Source: Mycobacterium ahvazicum
GTDB taxonomy: Bacteria; Actinomycetota; Actinomycetes; Mycobacteriales; Mycobacteriaceae
DNA: 64,000 nt
Assembly: GCF_900176255.2 (NCBI RefSeq)
Contig: NZ_FXEG02000002.1
Location: forward strand, 1,240,001-1,304,000
Direction of reading: 5' to 3'
Below, piece by piece: positions 27,265 through 35,712 of the stretch; positions within the stretch are counted from its first letter, which is position 1; every line of letters begins with the position of its first letter. The notes under the pieces are model-generated. The model searched no databases, was not told the DNA's origin, and was given only the letters and a program-made list of their open reading frames with translations. Made by a program: the position numbers and the translations under genes.

Positions 27265-30200
27265 GTGATCTCCAAGGTGCTGGTGGCCAATCGCGGTGAG
27301 ATCGCGATACGCGCGTTCCGCGCAGCCTACGAACTCGGCGTCGGCACGGTGGCCGTGTATGCGTACGAGGACCGCAACTCGGTACATCGGCTCAAGGCCG
27401 ACGAGTCGTATCAGATCGGCGACGTCGGTCATCCGGTGCGCGCTTACCTGTCGGTCGACGAGATCGTCGAAACCGCCGCCCGGGCCGGCGCCGACGCCGT
27501 CTATCCCGGGTACGGCTTCCTGTCGGAGAACCCGGCCTTGGCCGCGGCCTGTGCGGCCGCCGGCATCACGTTCGTCGGTCCCAGCGCCGAAATCCTTGAA
27601 CTGACCGGGAATAAGGCACGGGCAATCGAGGCCGCCCGCGAAGCCGGGCTGCCCGTGCTCGCATCTTCGGCGCCCTCGGCGTCGGTCGAGGAGCTGGTGT
27701 CCGCCGCCGCCGACATGCGGTTTCCGTTGTTCGTCAAGGCTGTTGCCGGCGGCGGGGGACGAGGTATGCGGCGCGTCGCCGACATCGATGCGCTGACCGA
27801 GGCGATCGAGGCCGCCAGCCGTGAGGCCGAGTCGGCGTTCGGTGACCCGACGGTCTATCTCGAGCAGGCGGTGGTCAAGCCGCGCCACATCGAGGTGCAG
27901 ATCCTGGCCGACAATACCGGAAACGTGATCCACCTGCACGAGCGCGACTGCAGCGTGCAGCGCCGTCACCAGAAGGTCATCGAATTGGCGCCCGCGCCAA
28001 ACCTTTCCGCGGAGTTGCGCGACATGATCTGCGCCGACGCCGTCTCCTTCGCCCGGCATATCGGGTACAGCTGTGCCGGCACCGTGGAGTTCCTGCTGGA
28101 CGAGAGCGGTCATTACGTCTTCATCGAGATGAATCCGCGGATTCAGGTGGAGCACACCGTGACCGAGGAGATCACCGACGTCGACCTGGTGTCCAGCCAG
28201 TTACGCATCGCCTCCGGCGAGACGCTGGAGGATCTGGGCCTGAGCCAGGAGAACATCCGGCCGCACGGCGCCGCACTGCAATGCCGGATCACCACCGAGG
28301 ATCCGGCCAACGGGTTCCGTCCCGACACCGGGCGGATCAGCACGTACCGCAGTCCCGGCGGTGCCGGCATCCGTCTGGACGGCAGCACCAACCTCGGCGC
28401 GGAGATCAGCGCCCACTTCGATTCGATGCTGGTCAAGTTGACCTGCCGGGGCCGCGACTTCCACACGGCGGTGTCCCGGGCCCGGCGCGCGATCGCTGAG
28501 TTCCGGATTCGCGGGGTGTCGACGAATATTCCTTTCCTGCAAGCGGTTCTGGACGATCCGGATTTCCAGGCCGGGCGGATCACCACGTCGTTCATCGATG
28601 AGCGCCCACACCTGCTGACCGCGCGCGGCTCGGCCGACCGGGGCACCAAGATCCTCACCTACCTGGCCGATGTGACGGTCAACCATCCGCATGGCACGCA
28701 CCCGTCGACGGTCTACCCACACGACAAGCTGCCTTTGGTCGATCTCGAGGCCGAGCCGCCGGCCGGATCAAAGCAGCGGCTAGTTGAGTTGGGGCCCGAG
28801 GGTTTTGCGCGCTGGCTGCGCGAGTCACCGGCGGTGGGCGTGACCGACACGACCTTCCGCGATGCCCACCAGTCGCTGCTCGCGACCCGGGTGCGCACCA
28901 GTGGGCTGATGATGGTGGCGCCCTATCTGGCCCGGACGATGCCGCAACTGCTGTCGGTCGAGTGCTGGGGTGGCGCCACTTACGATGTGGCGCTTCGCTT
29001 CCTGAAAGAGGATCCTTGGGAGCGGCTGGCCACGCTGCGCGAAGCGATGCCCAACATCTGTCTGCAGATGCTGCTGCGAGGCCGAAACACGGTGGGGTAC
29101 ACGCCATATCCGGAACTGGTCACCTCGGCGTTCATCGAAGAGGCGACCGCGACCGGTATCGACATCTTCCGCATTTTCGACGCGCTCAACAACCTGGACT
29201 CGATGCGCCCGGCTATCGATGCCGTTCGCGAAACCGGTTCAGCGATTGCCGAAGTCGCGATGTGCTACACCGGTGACCTGTCCGACCCGGGGGAGCGGCT
29301 CTACACGCTGGACTACTACCTGAAGCTGGCAGAGCGGATCGTGGACGCAGGCGCGCACGTGCTGGCCATCAAGGATATGGCCGGGCTACTACGGCCGCAG
29401 GCGGCACATCAGTTGGTCAGCGCGTTGCGCAGTCGGTTCGACCTGCCCATCCACGTACACACCCACGACACCCCGGGCGGCCAGCTGGCCAGCTATATGG
29501 CCGCCTGGCACGCGGGTGCCGACGCCGTCGACGGTGCCGCCGCGCCACTGGCGGGCACCACCAGCCAGCCGGCACTGAGCTCGATCGTCGCCGCCGCCGC
29601 GCACACCGAGCACGACACCGGTCTGTCGCTCTCGGACGTATGCGCACTGGAGCCGTACTGGGAGGCGCTGCGAAAGGTCTACGCGCCCTTCGAATCCGGG
29701 CTTCCCGGTCCGACGGGGCGGGTCTATCACCACGAAATCCCGGGTGGCCAATTGTCGAACCTGCGCCAGCAGGCGATCGCGCTGGGATTGGGCGATCGAT
29801 TCGAAGAGATCGAAGAGGCGTACGCGGGTGCCGACCGCGTGCTGGGCAGGCTGATCAAGGTCACTCCGTCGTCGAAGGTGGTCGGCGACCTGGCGCTGGC
29901 CCTGGTCGGTTCAGGGCTGACCGCAGACGAATTCGCTTCGGAGCCTTCGCGATTGGACATCCCGGAATCGGTGGTGGGATTCCTGCGTGGCGAGCTCGGG
30001 GATCCGCCCGGTGGCTGGCCGGAGCCGCTGCGCAGCGCCGCGCTGGAGGGCCGCGGGCCCGCCAAGCCGGTTCAGCAGCTCAGCGGAGAAGACGAGGCCG
30101 GGCTCGCGTTGAGCGGTACCAAACGCCAAGCCACCCTCAATCGACTGCTATTCCCCGGTCCGACAAAGGAATTCGAGGAGCACAGGGAAACCTACGGCGA

Positions 30201-30648
30201 CACGTCGCATCTGTCGGCCAATCAGTTCTTCTACGGTCTGCGGCAGGGCAAAGAGCACCAGGTGACACTGGAACGCGGGGTCGACCTGTTGATCGGTCTG
30301 GAGGCCATCTCCGAGCCCGATGAGCGCGGCATGCGCACGGTGATGTGCATCATGAACGGCCAGCTGCGTCCGGTGCTGGTGCGCGACCGCAGCATTGCCA
30401 GCACGATCCCGACCGCCGAGAAGGCCGAACGAAACAACGCCGACCACATCGCGGCGCCCTTCGCCGGGGTCGTCACCGTGTCAGTGGCAGAGGGCGATCG
30501 GGTGAGCGCGGGCCAGACCATCGCCACGATCGAGGCGATGAAGATGGAAGCGCCGATCACCGCTCCGAAGGACGCCACCGTGGACCGGGTGGCGGTGTCG
30601 AGCACCGCGCAGGTCGAGGGTGGGGATTTGCTGGTGGTGCTGAGCTGA
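27265..30648 (+). CDS. pca: Pyruvate carboxylase
   Basis: A 1127-residue single-chain enzyme making oxaloacetate from pyruvate and bicarbonate, which replenishes the TCA cycle. Order: biotin carboxylase with ATP-grasp ([17 protein letters not shown] at the N-terminus, [24 protein letters not shown]), carboxyltransferase ([37 protein letters not shown]), allosteric region, and a C-terminal biotin carrier with EAMKMEAP (biotinyl Lys 1093). All parts are intact. The GTG start is 10 bases after VKOR. The stop overlaps the rsmD start. Confidence 0.97.
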   Translation: MISKVLVANRGEIAIRAFRAAYELGVGTVAVYAYEDRNSVHRLKADESYQIGDVGHPVRAYLSVDEIVETAARAGADAVYPGYGFLSENPALAAACAAAGITFVGPSAEILELTGNKARAIEAAREAGLPVLASSAPSASVEELVSAAADMRFPLFVKAVAGGGGRGMRRVADIDALTEAIEAASREAESAFGDPTVYLEQAVVKPRHIEVQILADNTGNVIHLHERDCSVQRRHQKVIELAPAPNLSAELRDMICADAVSFARHIGYSCAGTVEFLLDESGHYVFIEMNPRIQVEHTVTEEITDVDLVSSQLRIASGETLEDLGLSQENIRPHGAALQCRITTEDPANGFRPDTGRISTYRSPGGAGIRLDGSTNLGAEISAHFDSMLVKLTCRGRDFHTAVSRARRAIAEFRIRGVSTNIPFLQAVLDDPDFQAGRITTSFIDERPHLLTARGSADRGTKILTYLADVTVNHPHGTHPSTVYPHDKLPLVDLEAEPPAGSKQRLVELGPEGFARWLRESPAVGVTDTTFRDAHQSLLATRVRTSGLMMVAPYLARTMPQLLSVECWGGATYDVALRFLKEDPWERLATLREAMPNICLQMLLRGRNTVGYTPYPELVTSAFIEEATATGIDIFRIFDALNNLDSMRPAIDAVRETGSAIAEVAMCYTGDLSDPGERLYTLDYYLKLAERIVDAGAHVLAIKDMAGLLRPQAAHQLVSALRSRFDLPIHVHTHDTPGGQLASYMAAWHAGADAVDGAAAPLAGTTSQPALSSIVAAAAHTEHDTGLSLSDVCALEPYWEALRKVYAPFESGLPGPTGRVYHHEIPGGQLSNLRQQAIALGLGDRFEEIEEAYAGADRVLGRLIKVTPSSKVVGDLALALVGSGLTADEFASEPSRLDIPESVVGFLRGELGDPPGGWPEPLRSAALEGRGPAKPVQQLSGEDEAGLALSGTKRQATLNRLLFPGPTKEFEEHRETYGDTSHLSANQFFYGLRQGKEHQVTLERGVDLLIGLEAISEPDERGMRTVMCIMNGQLRPVLVRDRSIASTIPTAEKAERNNADHIAAPFAGVVTVSVAEGDRVSAGQTIATIEAMKMEAPITAPKDATVDRVAVSSTAQVEGGDLLVVLS

Positions 30649-31199
30649 CGCGCATCATCGGCGGCGTCGCCGGAGGGCGACGCCTCGCAGTGCCGCCGCG
30701 CGGGACCCGGCCGACCACCGATCGGGTGCGTGAGTCGTTGTTCAACATCGTCACCGCGCGGCGTGATCTGACCGGCTTGGCGGTGCTCGACCTCTACGCG
30801 GGCTCGGGCGCACTGGGTCTGGAAGCGCTCTCGCGCGGCGCGGCCTCGGCGCTGTTCGTCGAGTCCGATCAGCGCACCGCGGCCGTCATCGCGCGCAACA
30901 TCGACGCCCTGGGTCTGCCGGGCGCGACGCTGCGCCGGGGCTCGGTGGCCGCGGTGCTGGCCGGCGGGACCGCATCCCCGGTCGATCTGGTGCTCGCCGA
31001 CCCGCCCTACGACGTCGAGGCCGCCGAGGTCGAGGCGGTCCTGACCGCGCTGAGCGCTCATGGCTGGGTGCGCGCGGCCACGGTCGCAGTCGTCGAGCGG
31101 GCCGCCGCCGGCGCCTCGCTGACCTGGCCGGACGGCTGGACCTCATGGCCGGAGCGAATTTACGGCGACACCCGTTTGGAGCTGGCCGAATATGACTGA
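30645..31199 (+). CDS. rsmD: 16S rRNA (guanine966-N2)-methyltransferase RsmD, apparent CTG start
   Basis: 184 residues. It methylates G966 of 16S rRNA during 30S assembly. Motifs: [16 protein letters not shown] at the N-terminus, [15 protein letters not shown], the SAM-binding [19 protein letters not shown], and the catalytic ADPPYD. The expected family start (M-TRIIGG) falls exactly on CTG at 30645, which overlaps the pca stop as CTGA. No ATG, GTG or TTG occurs at that place in frame, and the nearest upstream ATG lies 300 bases inside pca. The start is therefore read as CTG, by analogy with the usual A/GTGA overlap. Confidence 0.88.
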   Translation: MTRIIGGVAGGRRLAVPPRGTRPTTDRVRESLFNIVTARRDLTGLAVLDLYAGSGALGLEALSRGAASALFVESDQRTAAVIARNIDALGLPGATLRRGSVAAVLAGGTASPVDLVLADPPYDVEAAEVEAVLTALSAHGWVRAATVAVVERAAAGASLTWPDGWTSWPERIYGDTRLELAEYD

Positions 31200-31223
31200 G
31201 ACGCCCTGCTACCTTGGTCGCTT

Positions 31224-31697
31224 ATGAGCGGCGCCGTATGCCCGGGCTCATTCGACCCGGTGACGTTGGGCCACATCGACGTCTTCGAACGCGCCGCGGG
31301 TCAGTTCGACGAGGTCGTCGTGGCGATCCTGACCAACCCCGCCAAGAAGGGAATGTTCGAGATCGACGAGCGCGTGGCGATGATCGAGGAAGCGACGGCT
31401 CATCTGCCGAATCTGCGTGTCGAGGTCGGGCAAGGCCTGGTGGTGGACTTCGTCACCTCCCATGGGATGACCGCGATCGTCAAGGGCCTGCGCACCGACA
31501 CCGATTTCGAGTATGAGTTGCAGATGGCGCAAATGAACAAGCACATCGCCAACGTGGACACCTTCTTCGTGGCGACCGCGCCGCAGTATTCGTTCGTGTC
31601 GTCGTCGTTGGCCAAAGAGGTCGCGATGATGGGCGGCGACGTCTCGAAGCTGTTGCCGGAGTCGGTGAATCGCCGTCTGCGCGAAAGGCTTTCGTGA
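31224..31697 (+). CDS. coaD: Phosphopantetheine adenylyltransferase
   Basis: 157 residues. It adenylates 4'-phosphopantetheine to dephospho-CoA. Signature [20 protein letters not shown] with the TxGH motif, then the substrate-binding [30 protein letters not shown] and SSSLAKEVA. Short, complete and typical of the family. It lies 24 bp after rsmD and converges on the DUF222/HNH gene. It marks the end of the conserved core block before the lipid region. Confidence 0.96.
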   Translation: MSGAVCPGSFDPVTLGHIDVFERAAGQFDEVVVAILTNPAKKGMFEIDERVAMIEEATAHLPNLRVEVGQGLVVDFVTSHGMTAIVKGLRTDTDFEYELQMAQMNKHIANVDTFFVATAPQYSFVSSSLAKEVAMMGGDVSKLLPESVNRRLRERLS

Positions 31698-31704
31698 GGC
31701 TTTA

Positions 31705-33285
31705 TCAATAGGGCGGGTCGTCGGGCAACCGCGTCGGGGCGTCGGGGACCCAATCATCGGGTAGTTCCTCGGGCTCGCGGGGTTCGTTGATCCAGGTGCA
31801 GAACGGGCTGGTGCTCGATGCGCCCTTGAATGCGAACAGACTGTCGCGCATATAGTTTCGGAACTTGCGCGCGGCAACTTCCTCTTTGCGGGCTTGCGAC
31901 CGCCGATTCTGCATGCGCGCTTGACTGATCCGAGCACGTCGCTGCTTGGATCTGTCACGTCGCACCGGAGTCGGTGTGGCACACGCCGGTCCGCGCGCGT
32001 GAGCGAAAAGATCCGCCCCGGCCGGGTGCGTCCGGTATACCCGCCCGCTGGGTGAGGTCCAGTCGACGGTGCCGTCGGCAAGTTGTGTGTCGCGCCATCC
32101 ACCGTGGAAGGTCTTCAGCCGATGATGTTGGCGACAAAGGCATTTGAGATTGTGTGCCACCGTCAGGCCACCGGCTGTTGGGTCCTGGTGGTTGAACGGG
32201 ATGGTGTGGTCGATATCACATACCACTGCGGGACGGCTACAGCCCGGGAAGCGACAGGTCAGATCCCGGCAACGAACAAAGCGTTCGAGTGCCGCGGATG
32301 GCTGGTAGCGCAGTGCCTCCGCCGGGCTGGAGAGCGGGTTGGCAACGAGTTGTGCTGCGGCGCCGGACAATTCACGTACCTGCTCGGCGTCGATGATCCC
32401 GTAACCCTCGAGGTAGCCCGGCTCATCGCCGTCGGCATAGACCGTTTGTGCGCTGGCGACCACGTTGATGACCACCCGCACACCGGCTGAATCCGGATCG
32501 CTGTCGTCGGCGCCGGCCGTGGCAGGACAGTTCGGCTGTTCGCAGCGGCACACCAGGGCCCGCCCCTGCGTCAGCGCGGCCAAGGCGTCGGCACGGCGCT
32601 GATCCATCGTCCGCGGGTCGGCGGCGCACACTTGGCCCGCGAGTTGCGAGAGCCGACGATCGAAGGCGGTCGCGGCCGTGGCCCCGACGGTGCCGTAGAT
32701 GTCCGCCATCCCGTTGTTCAGCGTGCTGATCGCGATATACCGGTCATTCTCGGCGGTCTCGCGTCGTTGACGGGCAGCATCGGGATCGACCGCCCGCACC
32801 GTGGCGTCGACCGCATTGACGATGCGTTGTCGTGACCAGCCGTGCCATTTCCCGATGCGGGTGGCCAGTGAACGGTCGACCTCGGCGATCAGCCGGTCAT
32901 CGGTGATCAGGTCGGTGCGGCTGATGATCAACCGGACGGTGCGCCAATCGGTGCGGCCCTCCGACAGCAGAGCCGCGAGGTTGGGAAGCCGGGTATCCAG
33001 CGACTCCGCGTATGTCACCAGATAACTTGCCGCCATCGGGGAGAGGTTCATCGCGGCGGCCACCTCGGCCGCGGTCCGCTCGAACCCGTCGATCACGGCA
33101 TAGCCATGCCCGCGTTCGGTCTGCTTGGTGGCGGCCGCCCGGTGCCGAAGCAATGCCGCCACGGCGGCCATCCGCCGCGCCACCAGCATCGACTCCTGCC
33201 GGTGCGTTGACTCGATCTCCGTCACCAGATCGGCGGGATCGGCTGATTCGAACACAAGTTCGATTATAGGAGAGTGCCCCGACAA
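31705..33285 (-). CDS. DUF222/HNH endonuclease-domain protein (13E12-type)
   Basis: 526 residues. The N-terminal DUF222 region (residues about 30-300) and a C-terminal HNH motif (CRDLTCRFPGCSRP...CDIDHTIPFN...CLCRQHHRLKTFHGG) are both present, with zinc-ligand cysteines intact. This family is the multi-copy REP13E12 group of mycobacteria, whose members are repeated and, in M. tuberculosis, serve as prophage integration targets. Function is unproven. It sits exactly at the junction between core genes and the Pfa cluster, and diverges from the PfaD-like gene with 131 bp between them. Confidence 0.9.
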   Translation of the reverse strand: MSGHSPIIELVFESADPADLVTEIESTHRQESMLVARRMAAVAALLRHRAAATKQTERGHGYAVIDGFERTAAEVAAAMNLSPMAASYLVTYAESLDTRLPNLAALLSEGRTDWRTVRLIISRTDLITDDRLIAEVDRSLATRIGKWHGWSRQRIVNAVDATVRAVDPDAARQRRETAENDRYIAISTLNNGMADIYGTVGATAATAFDRRLSQLAGQVCAADPRTMDQRRADALAALTQGRALVCRCEQPNCPATAGADDSDPDSAGVRVVINVVASAQTVYADGDEPGYLEGYGIIDAEQVRELSGAAAQLVANPLSSPAEALRYQPSAALERFVRCRDLTCRFPGCSRPAVVCDIDHTIPFNHQDPTAGGLTVAHNLKCLCRQHHRLKTFHGGWRDTQLADGTVDWTSPSGRVYRTHPAGADLFAHARGPACATPTPVRRDRSKQRRARISQARMQNRRSQARKEEVAARKFRNYMRDSLFAFKGASSTSPFCTWINEPREPEELPDDWVPDAPTRLPDDPPY

Positions 33286-33416
33286 CTTTCCGGACGGAGT
33301 TGAGATTCCTCAGCCGCACGGTCGCGGTCCATGAGAAGCTCATTCTTGATTTTTCGACAGACGGCTTCGGCCACCGCGGGGGATACGCGTCAACGCTGTG
33401 ATGGAAGGACTCGGCA

Positions 33417-35069
33417 GTGGATGAGCGACCTACCGCTGTATTAAGCGATCGCACCGAAGCGGCTGTGAGCCCTAGCTTGGGCGGCTGGCGAGCGACGACC
33501 GCGCCGGCGGCGTTCGCGCCGCAAGACATCGCTCACATCCTGCAGTACGTGCGCCACCCGGTTCATGTCGTCCGCGAGGACGCCACCGGTCAGCTGGGCC
33601 TGGCGATGGGCGGCGAACTGGTCGGCGCCGGTGGGGCCGACATATCACTGATGGGGACGCTTCCGCCGATCTATCCGGAATGGCTCGGCGACCGCGAGTT
33701 CTGCGAGTCCCACGGGATCCGCTTCCCCTACGTCACCGGTGCCATGGCCAACGGGATCGCCACTCCTGCACTTGTGGTGGCCATCGCGGAGGCCGGGATG
33801 CTGGGCTTCTTCGGCGCGGGCGGCCTCTCGTTCGCTGCCGTCGAACGAGGGCTGGCGGAGATTCAGGCGAGGCTGGCCGGCAGGCCACTTGCCTGGGGCG
33901 CCAACCTGATCCACTCGCCCAACGAGGTTGCGCTCGAGGGCCGGGTCGCCGAGCTGTTCATCGAACGGGGCGTCCGCGTCGTCGAGGCCTCGGCGTTCAT
34001 GAAGCTGACCCTCGCGGTCGTGCACTACGCCCTGTCGGGCCTGTCGACCGATCCGGCCGGCGCGATCGTTCGCAAGAACCACGTGATGGCCAAGATCTCG
34101 CGTCCCGAGGTCGCCCGCATGTTCATGGAGCCCGCGCCCGCGGCGTTGGTGTCGGCGCTCGTCGCGTCCGGCAAGCTGACTCAGCGGGAAGCCGAGCTCG
34201 CGCCGCATGTACCGGTGGCCGAAGACATCACGGTCGAGGCCGACAGCGGCGGCCACACCGACAACCGCCCGCTGCCGGCGTTGTTCTCGGAAATCGTCCT
34301 GCTGCGCGACAAGCTGGCACAGCAGCACGGCCTGGCCACCCGGATCCGCGTGGGTGCCGCCGGGGGGCTTGGAACACCACAGTCGGTCGCGGGCGCGTTC
34401 GCGATGGGCGCCGCCTACGTACTGACCGGCTCGGTCAACCAGTCGTGCATCGAGTCGGGCCTTTCGCCGCACGCCCGCGGGATGCTGGCCAAGGCCGGAG
34501 TGGCCGACGTGATGATGGCCCCGGCGTCCGACATGTTCGAGATGGGCGTGAACCTCCAGGTCCTCAAGCGTGGTGCCATGTTCGGCCCCCGGGCGAAGAA
34601 GCTCTACGAGTGGTATGCGGCCAACCCCAACCTGAGTGCCGTCGTGGACAAGCACGGTGCGGAGCTGGAGAAAATCCTCGGCAAGAGTGTCGGGGAGGTC
34701 TGGGCCGAAACACATCAGTACTGGGAGCAGCGCGACCCCGCGGTGCTTGAACTCGCGACCCGAGACTCGAAATATCAGATGGGGCTGGTCTTCCGCTGGT
34801 ACCTCGGCAAATCAAGCCGGTGGGCGATCGATGGGCAACTGGATCGTGTCCTGGACTACCAGATCTGGTGCGGCCCCTCGATGGGAGCCTTCAACAGCTG
34901 GGTGGTGGGTAGCTATCTGGAGGACGCCGAGCAGCGGACAGTCGATCAAGTAGCGCTGAATTTGCTTGAGGGCGCCACCCACATCAGCCGGGCCCACCAG
35001 GCTCGCAAATGCGGTGTGCCCGTTCCGGCGCAAGCGTTCAACTACACCCCACGCCCGCTTTCTTTGTAG
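33417..35069 (+). CDS. pfaD: PfaD-type trans-acting enoyl reductase of a PUFA-synthase-like system
   Basis: 550 residues. Flavin-dependent TIM-barrel enoyl reductase of the nitronate-monooxygenase/PfaD group, which reduces enoyl chains on the Pfa ACP in trans. Visible: a short N-terminal PfaD domain (AFAPQDIAHILQYVRHPVHVV, GELVGAGGADISLMGTLPPIYPEWLG), then the barrel with YVTGAMANGIATPALVVAIAEAGMLGFFGAGG, the substrate-loop SGGHTDNRPLPALF, the FMN phosphate-binding VGAAGGLGTPQSVAGAF and MFGPRAKKLYEWY. It starts with GTG after GGAAGGA. In myxobacterial pfa clusters the equivalent gene (pfa1) also comes first. It could alternatively serve a trans-AT PKS, but its neighbours make the Pfa role far more likely. 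Confidence 0.93.
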   Translation: MDERPTAVLSDRTEAAVSPSLGGWRATTAPAAFAPQDIAHILQYVRHPVHVVREDATGQLGLAMGGELVGAGGADISLMGTLPPIYPEWLGDREFCESHGIRFPYVTGAMANGIATPALVVAIAEAGMLGFFGAGGLSFAAVERGLAEIQARLAGRPLAWGANLIHSPNEVALEGRVAELFIERGVRVVEASAFMKLTLAVVHYALSGLSTDPAGAIVRKNHVMAKISRPEVARMFMEPAPAALVSALVASGKLTQREAELAPHVPVAEDITVEADSGGHTDNRPLPALFSEIVLLRDKLAQQHGLATRIRVGAAGGLGTPQSVAGAFAMGAAYVLTGSVNQSCIESGLSPHARGMLAKAGVADVMMAPASDMFEMGVNLQVLKRGAMFGPRAKKLYEWYAANPNLSAVVDKHGAELEKILGKSVGEVWAETHQYWEQRDPAVLELATRDSKYQMGLVFRWYLGKSSRWAIDGQLDRVLDYQIWCGPSMGAFNSWVVGSYLEDAEQRTVDQVALNLLEGATHISRAHQARKCGVPVPAQAFNYTPRPLSL

Positions 35070-35285
35070 GTGTTTCCGGCCTGCAGCAGACGAATGCGGG
35101 CCCTTTCCGCATGGCGACAAACTGTGCCGGTGTTGCGGAATTGTGAGCTGCTGACGTGCGGTTAGCGCATTGTGATCCGATAATTCCGCGGAGACGACCC
35201 GCTTTCGGGGCGCACCGAAGCTGACACGGCCTATTCACGTGCTCGCAAAAGGCGGCGGAACGCGAACAATATCCAGATATTTCCT

Positions 35286-35301
35286 GTTACTCGTCAGTAA
35301 C
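35286..35301. promoter_or_regulatory. Palindromic operator candidate upstream of the pfaA-like gene
   Basis: GTTACT (35286-35291) and AGTAAC (35296-35301) are perfect inverted arms around CGTC. The size and symmetry fit a TetR-family operator. It shares the 9-base string TCGTCAGTA with a second site 260 bp nearer the pfaA-like gene. No regulator gene is in the window, so the cognate protein is unknown. Confidence 0.45.
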
Positions 35302-35549
35302 CGCGAATTGACGGATTTGGTGACGCCTGAATTCAACGCCGCCGACCGCCGCAGCGGCGTATCCAGGCGCTTTAGCAAAGCTCGCCGGGTGTGTTTACGC
35401 GTGCGCCCGGCGGCTGTTGGCGCGGAGACCGTACGCACGGTGTGCGACAACGGAAATTGCTGGCAGAGGCACCCGAATCACCCATAACCAACTATGTCAA
35501 CCCGCAAAACCGTTGGTCATCACCGGCCCGGAATGTCGGTCAAACGGTA

Positions 35550-35570
35550 TTGACAGTTCGTCAGTACAAC
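35550..35570. promoter_or_regulatory. Second operator-like element, TTGACAGTTCGTCAGTAC
   Basis: Contains TGAC and GTCA as inverted arms around AGTTC, and repeats TCGTCAGTA from the palindrome at 35286. A possible -10 box TATGGT lies at 35585-35590, just downstream, so a repressor here would block the promoter of the pfaA-like gene. The TTGACA is too far (29 bases) from TATGGT to act as its -35. Confidence 0.4.
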
Positions 35571-35712
35571 AGGCGCGGTTCTGATATGGTCCCCGCGAGC
35601 GCTCGGCCTGTCTGGGGGGACAGGTCAATGCAGCAAAACCCGGACGATCAATCTTCGGCGTGCCGCAAGTAAACACTCGATGTTGCTCGTCTAGCCAATG
35701 CAAAGGTGATCG

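Larger units (their letters stand above)
35070..35712. other. 643-bp non-coding region between the pfaD- and pfaA-like genes
   Basis: No convincing gene. It is richer in A/T than the flanks. It begins with a weak hairpin (ATGCGG 35094-35099, CCGCAT 35107-35112) after the pfaD-like gene, and holds a perfect 6+4+6 palindrome at 35286-35301 and a related element at 35550-35570 (own entries). The pfaA-like ribosome binding site AAAGGTGA precedes its ATG. A control region of this size suggests that pfaA/pfaC are expressed separately from pfaD. Confidence 0.6.

Noticed and set aside
33645..34715. 356-codon frames on both strands inside the pfaD-like gene
   Set aside because: Shadow frames; only the 33417-35069 frame shows the PfaD/FMN-barrel motifs.
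35550..35590. TTGACA...TATGGT as a sigma-70-type promoter pair
   Set aside because: The spacer is 29 bases, far from the usual 16-18, so TTGACA is unlikely to be the -35 for that -10.
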